From the NCBI GenBank assembly GCA_965249005.1, contig CBDFLD010000023.1, forward strand, positions 620,001 to 684,000: a DNA stretch of 64,000 nucleotides, given 5' to 3'. Shown here in pieces: positions 8,563-17,800 of this stretch. The DNA comes from CBDFLD01 sp965249005 (lineage in GTDB: Bacteria > Acidobacteriota > UBA6911). The position numbers and the translations under genes were made by a program. Each line of letters opens with the position of its first letter. Positions within the stretch are counted from its first letter, which is position 1. The notes below the pieces were generated by a model that saw nothing but the letters and a program-made list of their open reading frames with translations, did no database searches and was not told where the DNA came from.

Positions 8563-9591
8563 ATGTTGAAAGACGCGACCGAGCGTCAACCGGTCAAGGG
8601 AGTCCACAAGAGAGTGGTCGTTGTTACGCGACCCGAATATGTGAAAGCTGAGAGTGTGTTCACCGAGAAGGCAGAAGACTTATCCTTCTTGCCTGGCTTT
8701 GAGGAGGAGATGCCTCTGGCCGATTTGATCCGGGACTCCGGGGCGAGTCATGCCATAGTCGGTACGGAAAAATACTCGGCTGAACTCTATCAAGCACTGC
8801 CTCGGGGAGGGGTTGTTGCCAGGTTTGGTGTGGGACACGACGGGATCGACAAAGTTGTAGCAACGGAGGCGGGGCTCTTTTGCACGAACACACCTGCCGT
8901 GCTCGAGGATTCCGTGGCTGAAAACGCAGCAGCCCTTCTGCTCGCGGCGGCCCGGTGGCTGCCGTTTCTGGCCCGAGAGGTCCGTCAGGGTCAATGGGCA
9001 CCGCGGATGGGTATCGAGCTCAACGGCAAGACATTGGCTGTGATCGGTTGTGGAGCGGTTGGCTGCCGCATGGCAAGAATCGCGGCCGTTGGGCTTGAAA
9101 TGCGGGTTGTTGGCTGCGCAAGACGAGAGGTTTCCGAGGCTGAATTGAAGAAGGAATTCGGCTTCCGTAGGATCGTGAGGGACTTCTCCCTCGCCGTGAA
9201 AGAAGCCGATTTTGTCAGCTTGCACATCCCGAGCACTCCTGAGAATGACGGCTTTATCAACCGGGAGGCCATCGCGAAGATGTCGTCCAGTGCTTGGCTG
9301 ATAAACACCAGCCGCGGATCTCTGGTAGACGAGAGTGCATTGTACCAAGCGCTCACATCCGGTCAGCTGGCAGGGGCGGCGCTCGATGTTTTTGAAAGAG
9401 AACCTTATCAACCAGTCTCCGGCCTGGATTTGAGGACGCTTCCCAACGTCATCATGACACCCCACGTTTCGAGCAGCACTGTTCAGGCCTCCGATCGAAT
9501 GGCCAACAAGGCAATACAGAATATCAGGTTGAAGGAGCAAGGAGATTTCCAGCGTATGGATTTGCTAAATCCGGAGGTGCTTTCTCAATGA
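8563..9591 (+). CDS. D-isomer-specific 2-hydroxyacid dehydrogenase (phosphoglycerate dehydrogenase-like)
   Basis: 342 aa, full length. NAD-binding motif AVIGCGAVGCRMARIA. The catalytic Arg lies in INTSRGSLVDE, the Glu in LDVFEREPY and the His in MTPHVSSST. The family interconverts 2-keto acids and D-2-hydroxyacids. It overlaps the next aldolase gene by ATGA, so the two are translationally coupled. A role in reducing a keto-acid or aldehyde-derived product of the aldolase step is plausible. The substrate cannot be named. About 95 bases without a gene precede it, so it could have its own promoter or simply be read through. Confidence 0.87.
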   Translation: MLKDATERQPVKGVHKRVVVVTRPEYVKAESVFTEKAEDLSFLPGFEEEMPLADLIRDSGASHAIVGTEKYSAELYQALPRGGVVARFGVGHDGIDKVVATEAGLFCTNTPAVLEDSVAENAAALLLAAARWLPFLAREVRQGQWAPRMGIELNGKTLAVIGCGAVGCRMARIAAVGLEMRVVGCARREVSEAELKKEFGFRRIVRDFSLAVKEADFVSLHIPSTPENDGFINREAIAKMSSSAWLINTSRGSLVDESALYQALTSGQLAGAALDVFEREPYQPVSGLDLRTLPNVIMTPHVSSSTVQASDRMANKAIQNIRLKEQGDFQRMDLLNPEVLSQ

Positions 9592-10376
9592 AGAACAAAC
9601 TGAAGCGGGCTCTGCGAAACGGCGAGCTTTCGGTTGGCTCATGGATTCAGATTGGACACCCGGGCTGTGCAGAGATTCTGGCGAGAGCAGGATTCGGCTG
9701 GGTGTGTGTGGACCTCGAGCACGGGGCGATAGATTTCGAGACCATGGCCAATATCTTCCGCACTCTGGAGGCGCATGATTGCATCGCCGTCGCTCGCATT
9801 CCGCAGAATGATCCAGTCTGGATTCACAGGAGTCTGGATGCCGGCGCCAAAGGCCTCATTGTCCCCATGATCAAGACGGCGGAGGAGGCGAGGTCCGCGG
9901 TAAGAGAAGCGAAGTACCCACCCCAGGGGGTGCGGGGTTTCGGCTACAGCAGGGCAAACATGCACGGTGCTGATTTTGACGAATACGTAGCTCAGGCCAA
10001 CGACGAAATCGCCGTCGTTCTGCAGATCGAGCATAAGGATGCCATTGCCAACCTGGATTCGATCCTGGCGGTGGAAGGCATCGACGGGCTTTTTGTTGGG
10101 CCTTTGGACCTGAGTGGCTCCATGGGAATTCCTGGGGATCTGGACCATCCGGAGATGGTAAGAGCCCTGGAGTTGCTTCAGGACGCCTGCCGCCGACATC
10201 ATGTTGCGGCCGGGCTTCATATCGTTCACTTTTCAGAGGAGCGGTTGAGACGTTCCGTATCCGAAGGCTATACCTTGGTGGCACTGGGGATGGATAATAC
10301 CTACCTGTATGGGGCGGCTCGAGAGGCCATGGAGACGGTCCGTTCCCTGCTTCCTGTTTTTGAAGAAAATGACTGA
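9588..10376 (+). CDS. HpcH/HpaI family class II aldolase (second copy)
   Basis: 262 aa. Family signatures are VDLEHGAIDF near residue 45, the KYPPQGVRGFGYSRAN segment, LQIEHKDAIANLD (metal-ligand Glu) and FVGPLDLSGSMGIPG. It cleaves 2-keto-3-deoxy acids to pyruvate and an aldehyde, as the copy at 5421-6176 is expected to do. The two differ clearly in sequence, so they are not a recent duplication and probably have different substrates. The four-base ATGA overlap with the preceding dehydrogenase indicates coupled expression. It is the last gene of the sugar-acid run. Confidence 0.86.
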   Translation: MKNKLKRALRNGELSVGSWIQIGHPGCAEILARAGFGWVCVDLEHGAIDFETMANIFRTLEAHDCIAVARIPQNDPVWIHRSLDAGAKGLIVPMIKTAEEARSAVREAKYPPQGVRGFGYSRANMHGADFDEYVAQANDEIAVVLQIEHKDAIANLDSILAVEGIDGLFVGPLDLSGSMGIPGDLDHPEMVRALELLQDACRRHHVAAGLHIVHFSEERLRRSVSEGYTLVALGMDNTYLYGAAREAMETVRSLLPVFEEND

Positions 10377-10421
10377 CGGCCATCCCTACCGGCATGTCCC
10401 GCTGAAACAATCCCTGTGACG

Positions 10422-11417
10422 ATGTCTGATCAGACAAGAGACAAACCGGGCACGACCAGTGGAGTATTGCTGTTCAATCTCGGGGGACCGGAGACGATGG
10501 CGGACGTCCGACCATTCCTGTTCAATCTCTTTTCGGACCCTGACATCATCCGGGTCCGCAACGACGCTTTGCGCAAGTCTCTCGCGTGGTTGATCGCAAC
10601 AACCCGCCAGCGAAAATCTCGCGATCTCTACCGACAGATCGGCGGAGGATCCCCGCTGCGGCGGATCACAGAAGAACAAGCGCGGGCTCTTTCAATCCGG
10701 CTCGCGGAGCGCGGATGTCCCCGCCGTGTCTATGTGGGCATGCAATGCTGGAAACCGAGCATCCAGTCCGCTATCGAGAAAATACTATCGGACCAGATCC
10801 GACAACTGGTCGTTTTGCCGCTTTTCCCTCAATTTTCGGTCACGACGACCGGATCCTGCCTCAAGCACTTCGACAGTCTCCTGGCGGAGCAAGGGGTCAC
10901 CGCACCGAGAACCCACACCATCCGTGAATGGTACGCCGATCCGCACTACCTCGAGGCCATGGCAGACACTATTCGAGAGACTGCAGAGCAGTTTTCCATC
11001 AGACAAGACATTCACATACTCTACAGCGCGCATTCGATCCCGGAGCGGTACGTGACGGAGGGGGATCCCTACCAATCCCAGACGGAGGAGACGGTCACTC
11101 GACTGAACGCTGCGCTGGGCAACGAGTTTTCGTGGAGCCTGGCGTACCAGAGCAAGGTGGGGCCGGTCAAATGGCTGGGACCAGCAACCAAAGATGTAAT
11201 CGTTCAACTCGGCCGCGAGGGCAGACGGGTTCTGGTCGTTCCAATCAGCTTCGTTTCAGATCATATCGAGACGTTGCAAGAAATCGACATCCTCTACCGC
11301 GATCTCGCCCAACAAAGCGGCATTCGAGAGTTCCGCCGCGCGCCGGCCCTGAACTCGAGGGCCAAGTTCATTGACGCGCTGGCAAGTCTCGCGACCGACG
11401 GCTTCGAGCAATTTTAG
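10422..11417 (+). CDS. hemH: ferrochelatase
   Basis: 331 aa from the ATG at 10422; a GTG at 10416 is an alternative and neither has a strong ribosome site. Ferrochelatase inserts Fe(II) into protoporphyrin IX at the end of heme synthesis, or into coproporphyrin in the coproporphyrin-dependent branch. The N-terminal LLFNLGGPE, the metal-site His in YSAHSIPERY and the Glu in SDHIETLQEIDILY are diagnostic. It fits the need for heme by the cytochrome c maturation operon at 44693-51909. It ends in a 4-base convergent overlap with the TlpA-like gene. Confidence 0.93.
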   Translation: MSDQTRDKPGTTSGVLLFNLGGPETMADVRPFLFNLFSDPDIIRVRNDALRKSLAWLIATTRQRKSRDLYRQIGGGSPLRRITEEQARALSIRLAERGCPRRVYVGMQCWKPSIQSAIEKILSDQIRQLVVLPLFPQFSVTTTGSCLKHFDSLLAEQGVTAPRTHTIREWYADPHYLEAMADTIRETAEQFSIRQDIHILYSAHSIPERYVTEGDPYQSQTEETVTRLNAALGNEFSWSLAYQSKVGPVKWLGPATKDVIVQLGREGRRVLVVPISFVSDHIETLQEIDILYRDLAQQSGIREFRRAPALNSRAKFIDALASLATDGFEQF

Positions 11418-11929
11418 CTCTCGATCAGCTTGCGGATTCTCTGTCGGAAGTCTTCCACCATGCGCGGATGGAAGCCGACCTGCACGCGTTGGATGGTGCC
11501 CTTCTGGTCAATGAGAACCTGCAGCGGAATGCTGGTGGCGCCATAGGTGTTTCCCACCGCTCCGTCCCGATCCATGAGTATGCGGGAAGTTACCCTGTTG
11601 GCCTCGACGTACTGGCGAATGAGGAACTCCGGCTCTTCGAGATTGATGGCAAGCAGAACAAGCTCCTGGGGGAACTCTCTTTGCAATTCCTCCAGGACGG
11701 GCATGCTGATTCGACAAGGGCCGCACCAGGAGGCCCAGAAGTCGAGCAGTACAATCTTGCCTTGGAGTTGTTGCAGGGAGATCATTTCGCCATCGAGGTC
11801 CGCCAGACGAAAATCGGGGGCCACCTTTTTCGTCGAGGAACCGGAGGGCTCACCGGGTCCACTCAGGTTGAAGTAAAGGGTCGCGGCCAGAAATACCAAG
11901 GCCACGAGCCAAAGGAACTTGCGCATCAT
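11414..11929 (-). CDS. TlpA/ResA-type thioredoxin-like protein
   Basis: 171 aa. An N-terminal signal anchor (MMRKFLWLVALVFLAATLYF) is followed by an AhpC/TSA-Redoxin-type thioredoxin fold with the active site WASWCGPC (Cys69, Cys72) and the cis-proline region TSIPLQVLID. Such periplasmic membrane-tethered proteins reduce disulfides, often in apocytochrome c or other exported proteins. That is a plausible link to the Ccm operon further along. It converges on hemH with a 4-base overlap. The exact partner is unknown. Confidence 0.9.
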   Translation of the reverse strand: MMRKFLWLVALVFLAATLYFNLSGPGEPSGSSTKKVAPDFRLADLDGEMISLQQLQGKIVLLDFWASWCGPCRISMPVLEELQREFPQELVLLAINLEEPEFLIRQYVEANRVTSRILMDRDGAVGNTYGATSIPLQVLIDQKGTIQRVQVGFHPRMVEDFRQRIRKLIES

Positions 11930-12058
11930 TTCCTCGTCTCGATCCAGTGATGTTACCCTGGAAGGCCTCGATGGCCAAGACCGTTCACCGCTCGACTACT
12001 AGGGAGTGCTAATTGGCAGACACGCCGGGGCTTCCGCTTGTTCGCGAACAGGAGGTAC

Positions 12059-13243
12059 TCAACGAACAGTTTCGACGGGAGTGAGCTGCGCGAGTCCGGA
12101 GCGAATTCGATGGAGACCCTCCTGGAGGTTTTCGGTCGAGGTCGCGAAGGAAAGCCGTAAGTGCCCCTCGCCTTGCTGACCAAAAGCGGTTCCGGCCAGG
12201 CACGCAACCCCGGCCTCCTCGAGAAGGAAGTCCGCCACTTCCTTGGACTTTTTCCCAAGGGAGGATACGTCCGGAAAAACATAGAAGGCACCTCGCGGCG
12301 TCTGACAGGAAACACCTGCAATGCTGTTCAATCCCTCGACAACCAGATCGCGACGGATCCGAAACTGTTCGATCATCGGGGGGATGGTCTCCCCGCGGGT
12401 TTCCAGAGCGCCCAGCCCTGCGCTCTGTGTGAAGCCGGGCGTGCACGACACGGAGTTGACCACCAGGCGGGCAATCAGAGGCGCCAGCTCCAGCGGCATG
12501 ATCCCGAAACCGAGTCGCCAGCCCGTCATGCTATAACTCTTGGAGAACCCATCCAATATGATCGTGCGTTGCGCCATATCCCGAAAACCGGCAATCGAAG
12601 CATGCGCCCCTTCGTAGATGAAATGGCTGTATACCTCATCTGAGAGGATCCAGGCCGAGCTGGGCCGAAGCACGTCCGCCAGGTGCTCGAGACTTTCCTT
12701 GGTTTCGACTCCACCGGTAGGATTGCTCGGAGAATTCAGAATGAACAGACGCGTCCGGTCCGAGAGCCGATCTTTGACGAAATCCGCATCGACACGAAAA
12801 CTATTAGCCTGGGTCAGGGGATAAGGGGCCGGGGTCCCTCCGGCGAAGTTGATCATGGATTCATAGATGGGAAATCCTGGATCGGGATACAGGACCTCGT
12901 CCCCCTGTTCGATCATCGCCAAGAGAGTGTAAAACATGATGGGCTTCGCCCCCGGGGTAACCACCACATGATCCGGCGTAAAACGGAGGTCGCGGCGAGG
13001 TCCTTCAATCTCCGCAATACGAGTGCGCAGGTCCAGCATTCCAGCCGTTAACGTGTATTTCGTCATCCCGGATCGCAAGCCTCGAATGGCTGATTCGATC
13101 GCCGCGTCCGGGGAGGGAAAATCTGGTTCGCCCAGCTCGAGGTGGACAATGTCTTTCCCATCCCGCTCCATCGCCTGGGCGCGCGCCAGAACTTCGAACG
13201 CGGTTTCGGTTCCCAGCTTCTTCATTCTCTTGGCCAGCTTCAT
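12059..13243 (-). CDS. class I/II pyridoxal-phosphate aminotransferase (aspartate aminotransferase-like)
   Basis: 394 aa from the ATG at 13243. A TTG 54 bases upstream keeps the frame open, but MKLAKRMKKLG fits family N-termini and leaves room for the divergent gene at 13303. Fold-type I features: LGEPDFPSP, the YTLTAGMLDLR segment, NSPSNPTG, DEVYSHFIY and the PLP-binding Lys235 in LDGFSKSYSMTGWRLG. These enzymes transfer amino groups between amino acids (often Asp) and 2-oxoglutarate. The specific amino acid is not determinable. It is a single gene, transcribed away from the SagB-type gene. Confidence 0.9.
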   Translation of the reverse strand: MKLAKRMKKLGTETAFEVLARAQAMERDGKDIVHLELGEPDFPSPDAAIESAIRGLRSGMTKYTLTAGMLDLRTRIAEIEGPRRDLRFTPDHVVVTPGAKPIMFYTLLAMIEQGDEVLYPDPGFPIYESMINFAGGTPAPYPLTQANSFRVDADFVKDRLSDRTRLFILNSPSNPTGGVETKESLEHLADVLRPSSAWILSDEVYSHFIYEGAHASIAGFRDMAQRTIILDGFSKSYSMTGWRLGFGIMPLELAPLIARLVVNSVSCTPGFTQSAGLGALETRGETIPPMIEQFRIRRDLVVEGLNSIAGVSCQTPRGAFYVFPDVSSLGKKSKEVADFLLEEAGVACLAGTAFGQQGEGHLRLSFATSTENLQEGLHRIRSGLAQLTPVETVR

Positions 13244-13302
13244 GGTCACCTCGCGGGTTTCATTGTACACTGCTCGGCGTACACTACTCGGGGGCAAATC
13301 TG

Positions 13303-14832
13303 ATGCGCAACCAGGATACGGATGCCGCGAAGAATTACCATCGCGAAACCAAGCATTCCTACCAGAATGTCCAAAGCAGCCCTCATTTTCTCGACTGGGA
13401 AAACAAACCCAGGCTGTTCAAGGTTTATCGTAATCTCGAACCCATTTCCTTAGACAAGGAGGCACAAAAGACGGGGGTCCCGGCGTTGCGCGCGATCTAT
13501 CGCCAGGAATCAGAGAGTCGGGCTTTGACGATTCCAGACCTCGCCACCATCCTCCATTACTCGGCGGGCTTCACGCGGAGCCAAAGATACCCGGGCGGAG
13601 AGGTCCAATTTCGTGCTGCCTCTTGCACCGGCGCCCTTTACTCCATCGAGCTTTATGTGGTTTCCGGAGAACTGCAAGGCTTGCCGGCCGGAATCTATTT
13701 GTTCAGTCCGTCCAATTTTTCGCTCGTTCGGATTCGATCGGGCGACTTCCGAGGTTCTCTCGTGCACGCCACCGCCGGGGAGGGCGCGATCGCTCACGCC
13801 CCGGCGACAATCGTGAGCACGGGAACCTATTGGCGAAACGCCTGGAAATATCGCGCCCGTACATACCGTCACTTCGGTTGGGACAATGGAACAATCTTGG
13901 CCCATCTTCTGGCCGTTGCGTCGGCCATGCGGCTGAGTGCGCAAATCGTGACCGGATTCGTCGATCGGCGGGTCAACCAGCTCTTGGGCCTGGATACGGA
14001 ACGAGAGGTAGCCCTGAGTATGGTTCCGTTGGGCGCCGGCGAGATCCCTGTGGAGCTTGACCCGGCCGAAATCCCGCCACTGGAACTGCCTTCACTGCCC
14101 TACTCGCCGCGTGAAGTCCGCTATCCCATCATGAATCAGATACATGCGGATTCGAGTCTCGAGACCCCCGATCAAGTGCGCGATTGGCGAGACCGCAAGG
14201 CTGCAAAGCGTTCCGCGATACCCTCGAACAAGCTCATTCCCCTGACTCCGGCCACGGACGACGAAATCCCCCAGGAAGCCTTGGAGGATGTCATTCTACG
14301 CCGGGGATCTACCCGGCGTTTTCGACAGGAGCCGATCACGTTTCAGCAACTTTCCACGATCTTGGTTCGGACAAGCCAAGGGGTCGCTGCCGACTTCATC
14401 ACTTCTCCCGACCGTCCGATCAACGATCTGTATCTGATTTGCAACGCGGTCGAAGATCTCGCTCCGGGCGCTTATTTTCACGATCGAGATTCCGATGCAC
14501 TGGAACTGTTGAAGGAAGGTGATTTTCGCCGTCAAGCCGGCTACCTGGGGCTGGAGCAGGCTCTCCCGGCGGACTGCAGTGCGGCCATTTTCTTCTTGGC
14601 CGATCTTGATGCAGTCCTGAAGCAACTGGGAAATCGCGGTTACCGAGCGGCGCAGCTCGAAGCCGGCGTCATGGGCGGCCGCATCTACCTGGCCGCCTAC
14701 GCCCAGCGGCTCGGCGCAACCGGCTTGACCTTCTTCGACGATGACGTCACGGCATTCTTCTCTCCTCACGCGGCAGGCAAGAGCGCCATATTTCTGGTTG
14801 CCGTCGGTAAATCCGCCAAGCCGATTCGATAG
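13303..14832 (+). CDS. SagB-type nitroreductase-family protein with two tandem domains
   Basis: 509 aa. Two FMN nitroreductase-like domains of the SagB/thiazoline-oxidase type lie in one chain. The first covers about residues 30-260 (LPAGIYLFSPSNFSL, then YRHFGWDNGTILAHLL), the second about 310-505 (RRGSTRRFRQEPITFQQLS, then LAPGAYFHDRD and AAQLEAGVMGGRIYLAA). SagB proteins oxidise azolines to azoles in azol(in)e peptide natural products, but stand-alone tandem forms exist without a cyclodehydratase, and none is seen here. It may therefore be a general flavin oxidoreductase. It is divergent from the aminotransferase, with about 60 bases between the starts. Confidence 0.82.
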   Translation: MRNQDTDAAKNYHRETKHSYQNVQSSPHFLDWENKPRLFKVYRNLEPISLDKEAQKTGVPALRAIYRQESESRALTIPDLATILHYSAGFTRSQRYPGGEVQFRAASCTGALYSIELYVVSGELQGLPAGIYLFSPSNFSLVRIRSGDFRGSLVHATAGEGAIAHAPATIVSTGTYWRNAWKYRARTYRHFGWDNGTILAHLLAVASAMRLSAQIVTGFVDRRVNQLLGLDTEREVALSMVPLGAGEIPVELDPAEIPPLELPSLPYSPREVRYPIMNQIHADSSLETPDQVRDWRDRKAAKRSAIPSNKLIPLTPATDDEIPQEALEDVILRRGSTRRFRQEPITFQQLSTILVRTSQGVAADFITSPDRPINDLYLICNAVEDLAPGAYFHDRDSDALELLKEGDFRRQAGYLGLEQALPADCSAAIFFLADLDAVLKQLGNRGYRAAQLEAGVMGGRIYLAAYAQRLGATGLTFFDDDVTAFFSPHAAGKSAIFLVAVGKSAKPIR

Positions 14833-14840
14833 AGGGAGGG

Positions 14841-17800
14841 TCAGGATTCGTTGGATCTACGTGATCGCAAGGAGCGAACGCGCGACGGATCCAGGGCTTC
14901 CGATGGTCGTTGGTCGAGCAGACGCTCCAGAGCTCCCCGGGCACCGTCCTCCACTCGGGTAAGGATACGGGTAGTACCGCTTTCCACGGCTGCCACAGCC
15001 ACTCCATCCCGAAAGATAACGCGGTTGCCGGGCACTGCGGACACTCTCTTGCCGGGAGTCAAGATCCCGACCAGATTCAGCGGATCGCAGGCAGATATCC
15101 GCAACCATTGGCCGTCTTGCTGGCTCCGGCGAGTCGATCGCAGCGTGTCCACGGCTTCAGGCAAGGCAAAGTGCTCGCCCGGGAATCCTGCGATGAAGCG
15201 TCCGCCGCGAATTTCCCCCCGGGCCTCCATGCGTCGCAGGATCTGGATGATTTCTCTCCAGGGAGCCGTCGATGCTTCCCGGGTCATCATTTCGCGGCAC
15301 ATCACGCCATAGCGCCGCAGATATTGACGCACGCGAAGTTCCAGGAGACCCTCGTCTGTGGAACGGCCCGGGGAACCGGCGGGGGAACCAACGGACTGCA
15401 GCAAGGACCAGCGGCCTTCGCGCGTGGTTCGGGACTTGAGCCGGTGCCGGTGCGTTCCCGATCGCCGATTGTCCCCGTTGACCAACGATCGAAGGGCGGC
15501 AAACGAATCGGCCGTCACAAAGCCCGCGGCCACCAGCTGCCAGAGCGCTTCTTCGACCTCGGCGGGAAGATGTCCAGTACCCGATCTTATTTCGGGAAAA
15601 AACGAGGCCCCTCGTTCACGTAGAAAAGCGAGAACCGCTCGAGCCGGAACGGACAACGCTTTTTCGTCCGGGGTGGAGGGTTGGAGGAGCCAAGGCATGC
15701 TCTCGCGCAGACCCAAGCCCAAGACAGCGCTCCGGTGGACGCCGGGACGGCGCGCCGGAACATTGGCCTGCGTCTCTCTCGGTGCCCATCGTCCCCACAC
15801 CACTTCACCGGCCAGGCAGAGATTGTCCAAAAAGCCAGGTTCGTAGTCGCGCACACGCGACTTCAGGATCTCATCTTCCCAGGCAGCCGCGGCCGTCTCG
15901 AAACCTTGCAGTTGTTCCACCGCTTCCAGGACGCCGTGATCTCCCTTTAGCTGGTTCTGACTCGAAAGATGCTGCCACGAAAACAGGAAACGGAGGAAGG
16001 TCGACCCGGAGACCGGCTCGATTTCTCGGCGCAGGCGCATCAAGGTCGCGCGATGGATCCGCGCGAGGATCCGCCGGTCGCAGAATTCTTCGGAGTGGCC
16101 GGGTCCGGTAAAGGAACCGCGCAGAACCATGCCGTCCCCTTCCAGTTGTCCCAGCGCGATACGAACGTCTTGTTCCTGCGCTCCCAGCGTCCCTGCCAGG
16201 CTCGCCGCGGTCAAGGGACCACTCACCTGCATCCATCCACGCACAAGGGTCTTCATCGGCTCCTCGCCGTCTTCGGAGCCAGGTCCGCCGAGGTCTCCCC
16301 GTCGGTCCAGCAATTTCATCGCGGCCAGAGTTTCTTCGGCTTGTCGGTCCATTCGAAGAGCCAGAGGAGTCTCTCCGGCCAGGGCAAGGCGTTCCGCCGC
16401 CACCCAGTAGCAGCCCGAGTCCCGTGAGTCCCCCGAGTCCCGCGGCTCCGACGCAACGCGGACGGCTCGGTTGCTTGCCCGCAGGGAGTCGAGCCAGCCA
16501 GAAGCCTCTTGCGGAAGCCGGGCCTTTTCCTTCTCGGGAAAAACGACGAGACTGAGCAGCGCGTCGTGCAGCTCCTCTGCGTCGCGCACGGCAGGCCACG
16601 CATCCTCGCAAGCGCCTGCGATGGCTTCGGGGCTCAGCTGGCCCAGCTCGTCGGCGTGCTGTGGGAGAGAGCGCCGGAGAATGACGGCCCGGGCGCGACG
16701 CTCTTCCAGCGGCGCGTCATCGAGAAAAGCATAGGGCATCGCGTTCAGGATCTGATGGGAAAAGGCCGAAGGCATCGAAGTGTCCCGCGCCTGAAACTGG
16801 ATCTCTCCGCGCTCCAGGGACTCGAGCACCTGGCGCAAACCTTCGACGTCGAGCGCTTCGGTCAAACAGTCCCGCAGTGTTTCGAAAACCAGCGGGTGAT
16901 CCGGAATCTGCACGTCCCCCGAATCGCGGTTGTCTTGACACTGGGCCTGTTCCGGGAAAACCGCCGCCAGCATGTCGTCCGCTTGCATGCGCTGGATGGG
17001 CGGTGCAACTCGCTTCCCGCCTCTGAATCGGAGCAGGGCCAGCGACCGGGTCAACGTCCAGCGCCAACGCGTGGTAAACGTCGGTGCGGGCAGAACGGCC
17101 TGGATCAACGTGTCTCTCACGTTCCCGGATTTGCAGAACTGAAAGACATCTTCCAGAGGGAAGGAATGCTGCGGCGCCAGCGAAATATTGATGCCGTCGT
17201 CGTTTGCGGAAGCCTGAAGTTCCAGATTGAAGCTGCGGCAGAACCGTTTGCGCAGAGCCAATCCCCAGGCGCGGTTGATCGCTGCTCCCAGAGGGGAGTG
17301 GATGACGAGCTGCATGCCGCCGCTTTCATCAAAGAAGCGCTCTGCGATGATACGGTGCAGCGTCGGAACCGCACCCAGTACACGCTTTCCTTCCGCAACA
17401 TATTCGCGCGCCTGTTCGGCGCCGCCACCCGATAGTCCTGCCTCCTGCATCAGCCAGTCCATACATTGTTGGGGAGAACCAAGGCGCTCATCGATCTCCT
17501 CGCGGAGCAGCGAAACGTGATTGGAGAGCTCCTTTGTCCTGGAGGGGGCCTCTCCAAGCCAAAACGGGATGGTCGGGGCCTCTCCTCGGGCGTCTTCCAC
17601 GCGCATCCTGCCCCTCTCGACCCGCCGCACTCGCCATGCGGTGTTGCCCAGGAGAAAAATATCGCCGGCAAGGCTCTCGATAGCGAAATCCTCATTGACG
17701 CTCCCGACATAAATGCCCTCGGGATCGGCCACGACCCGATAGTCGGCATTGTCGGGAATCGCTCCACCGCTCGTCAGAGCGGCGAGCCGCGCGCCCCGTC

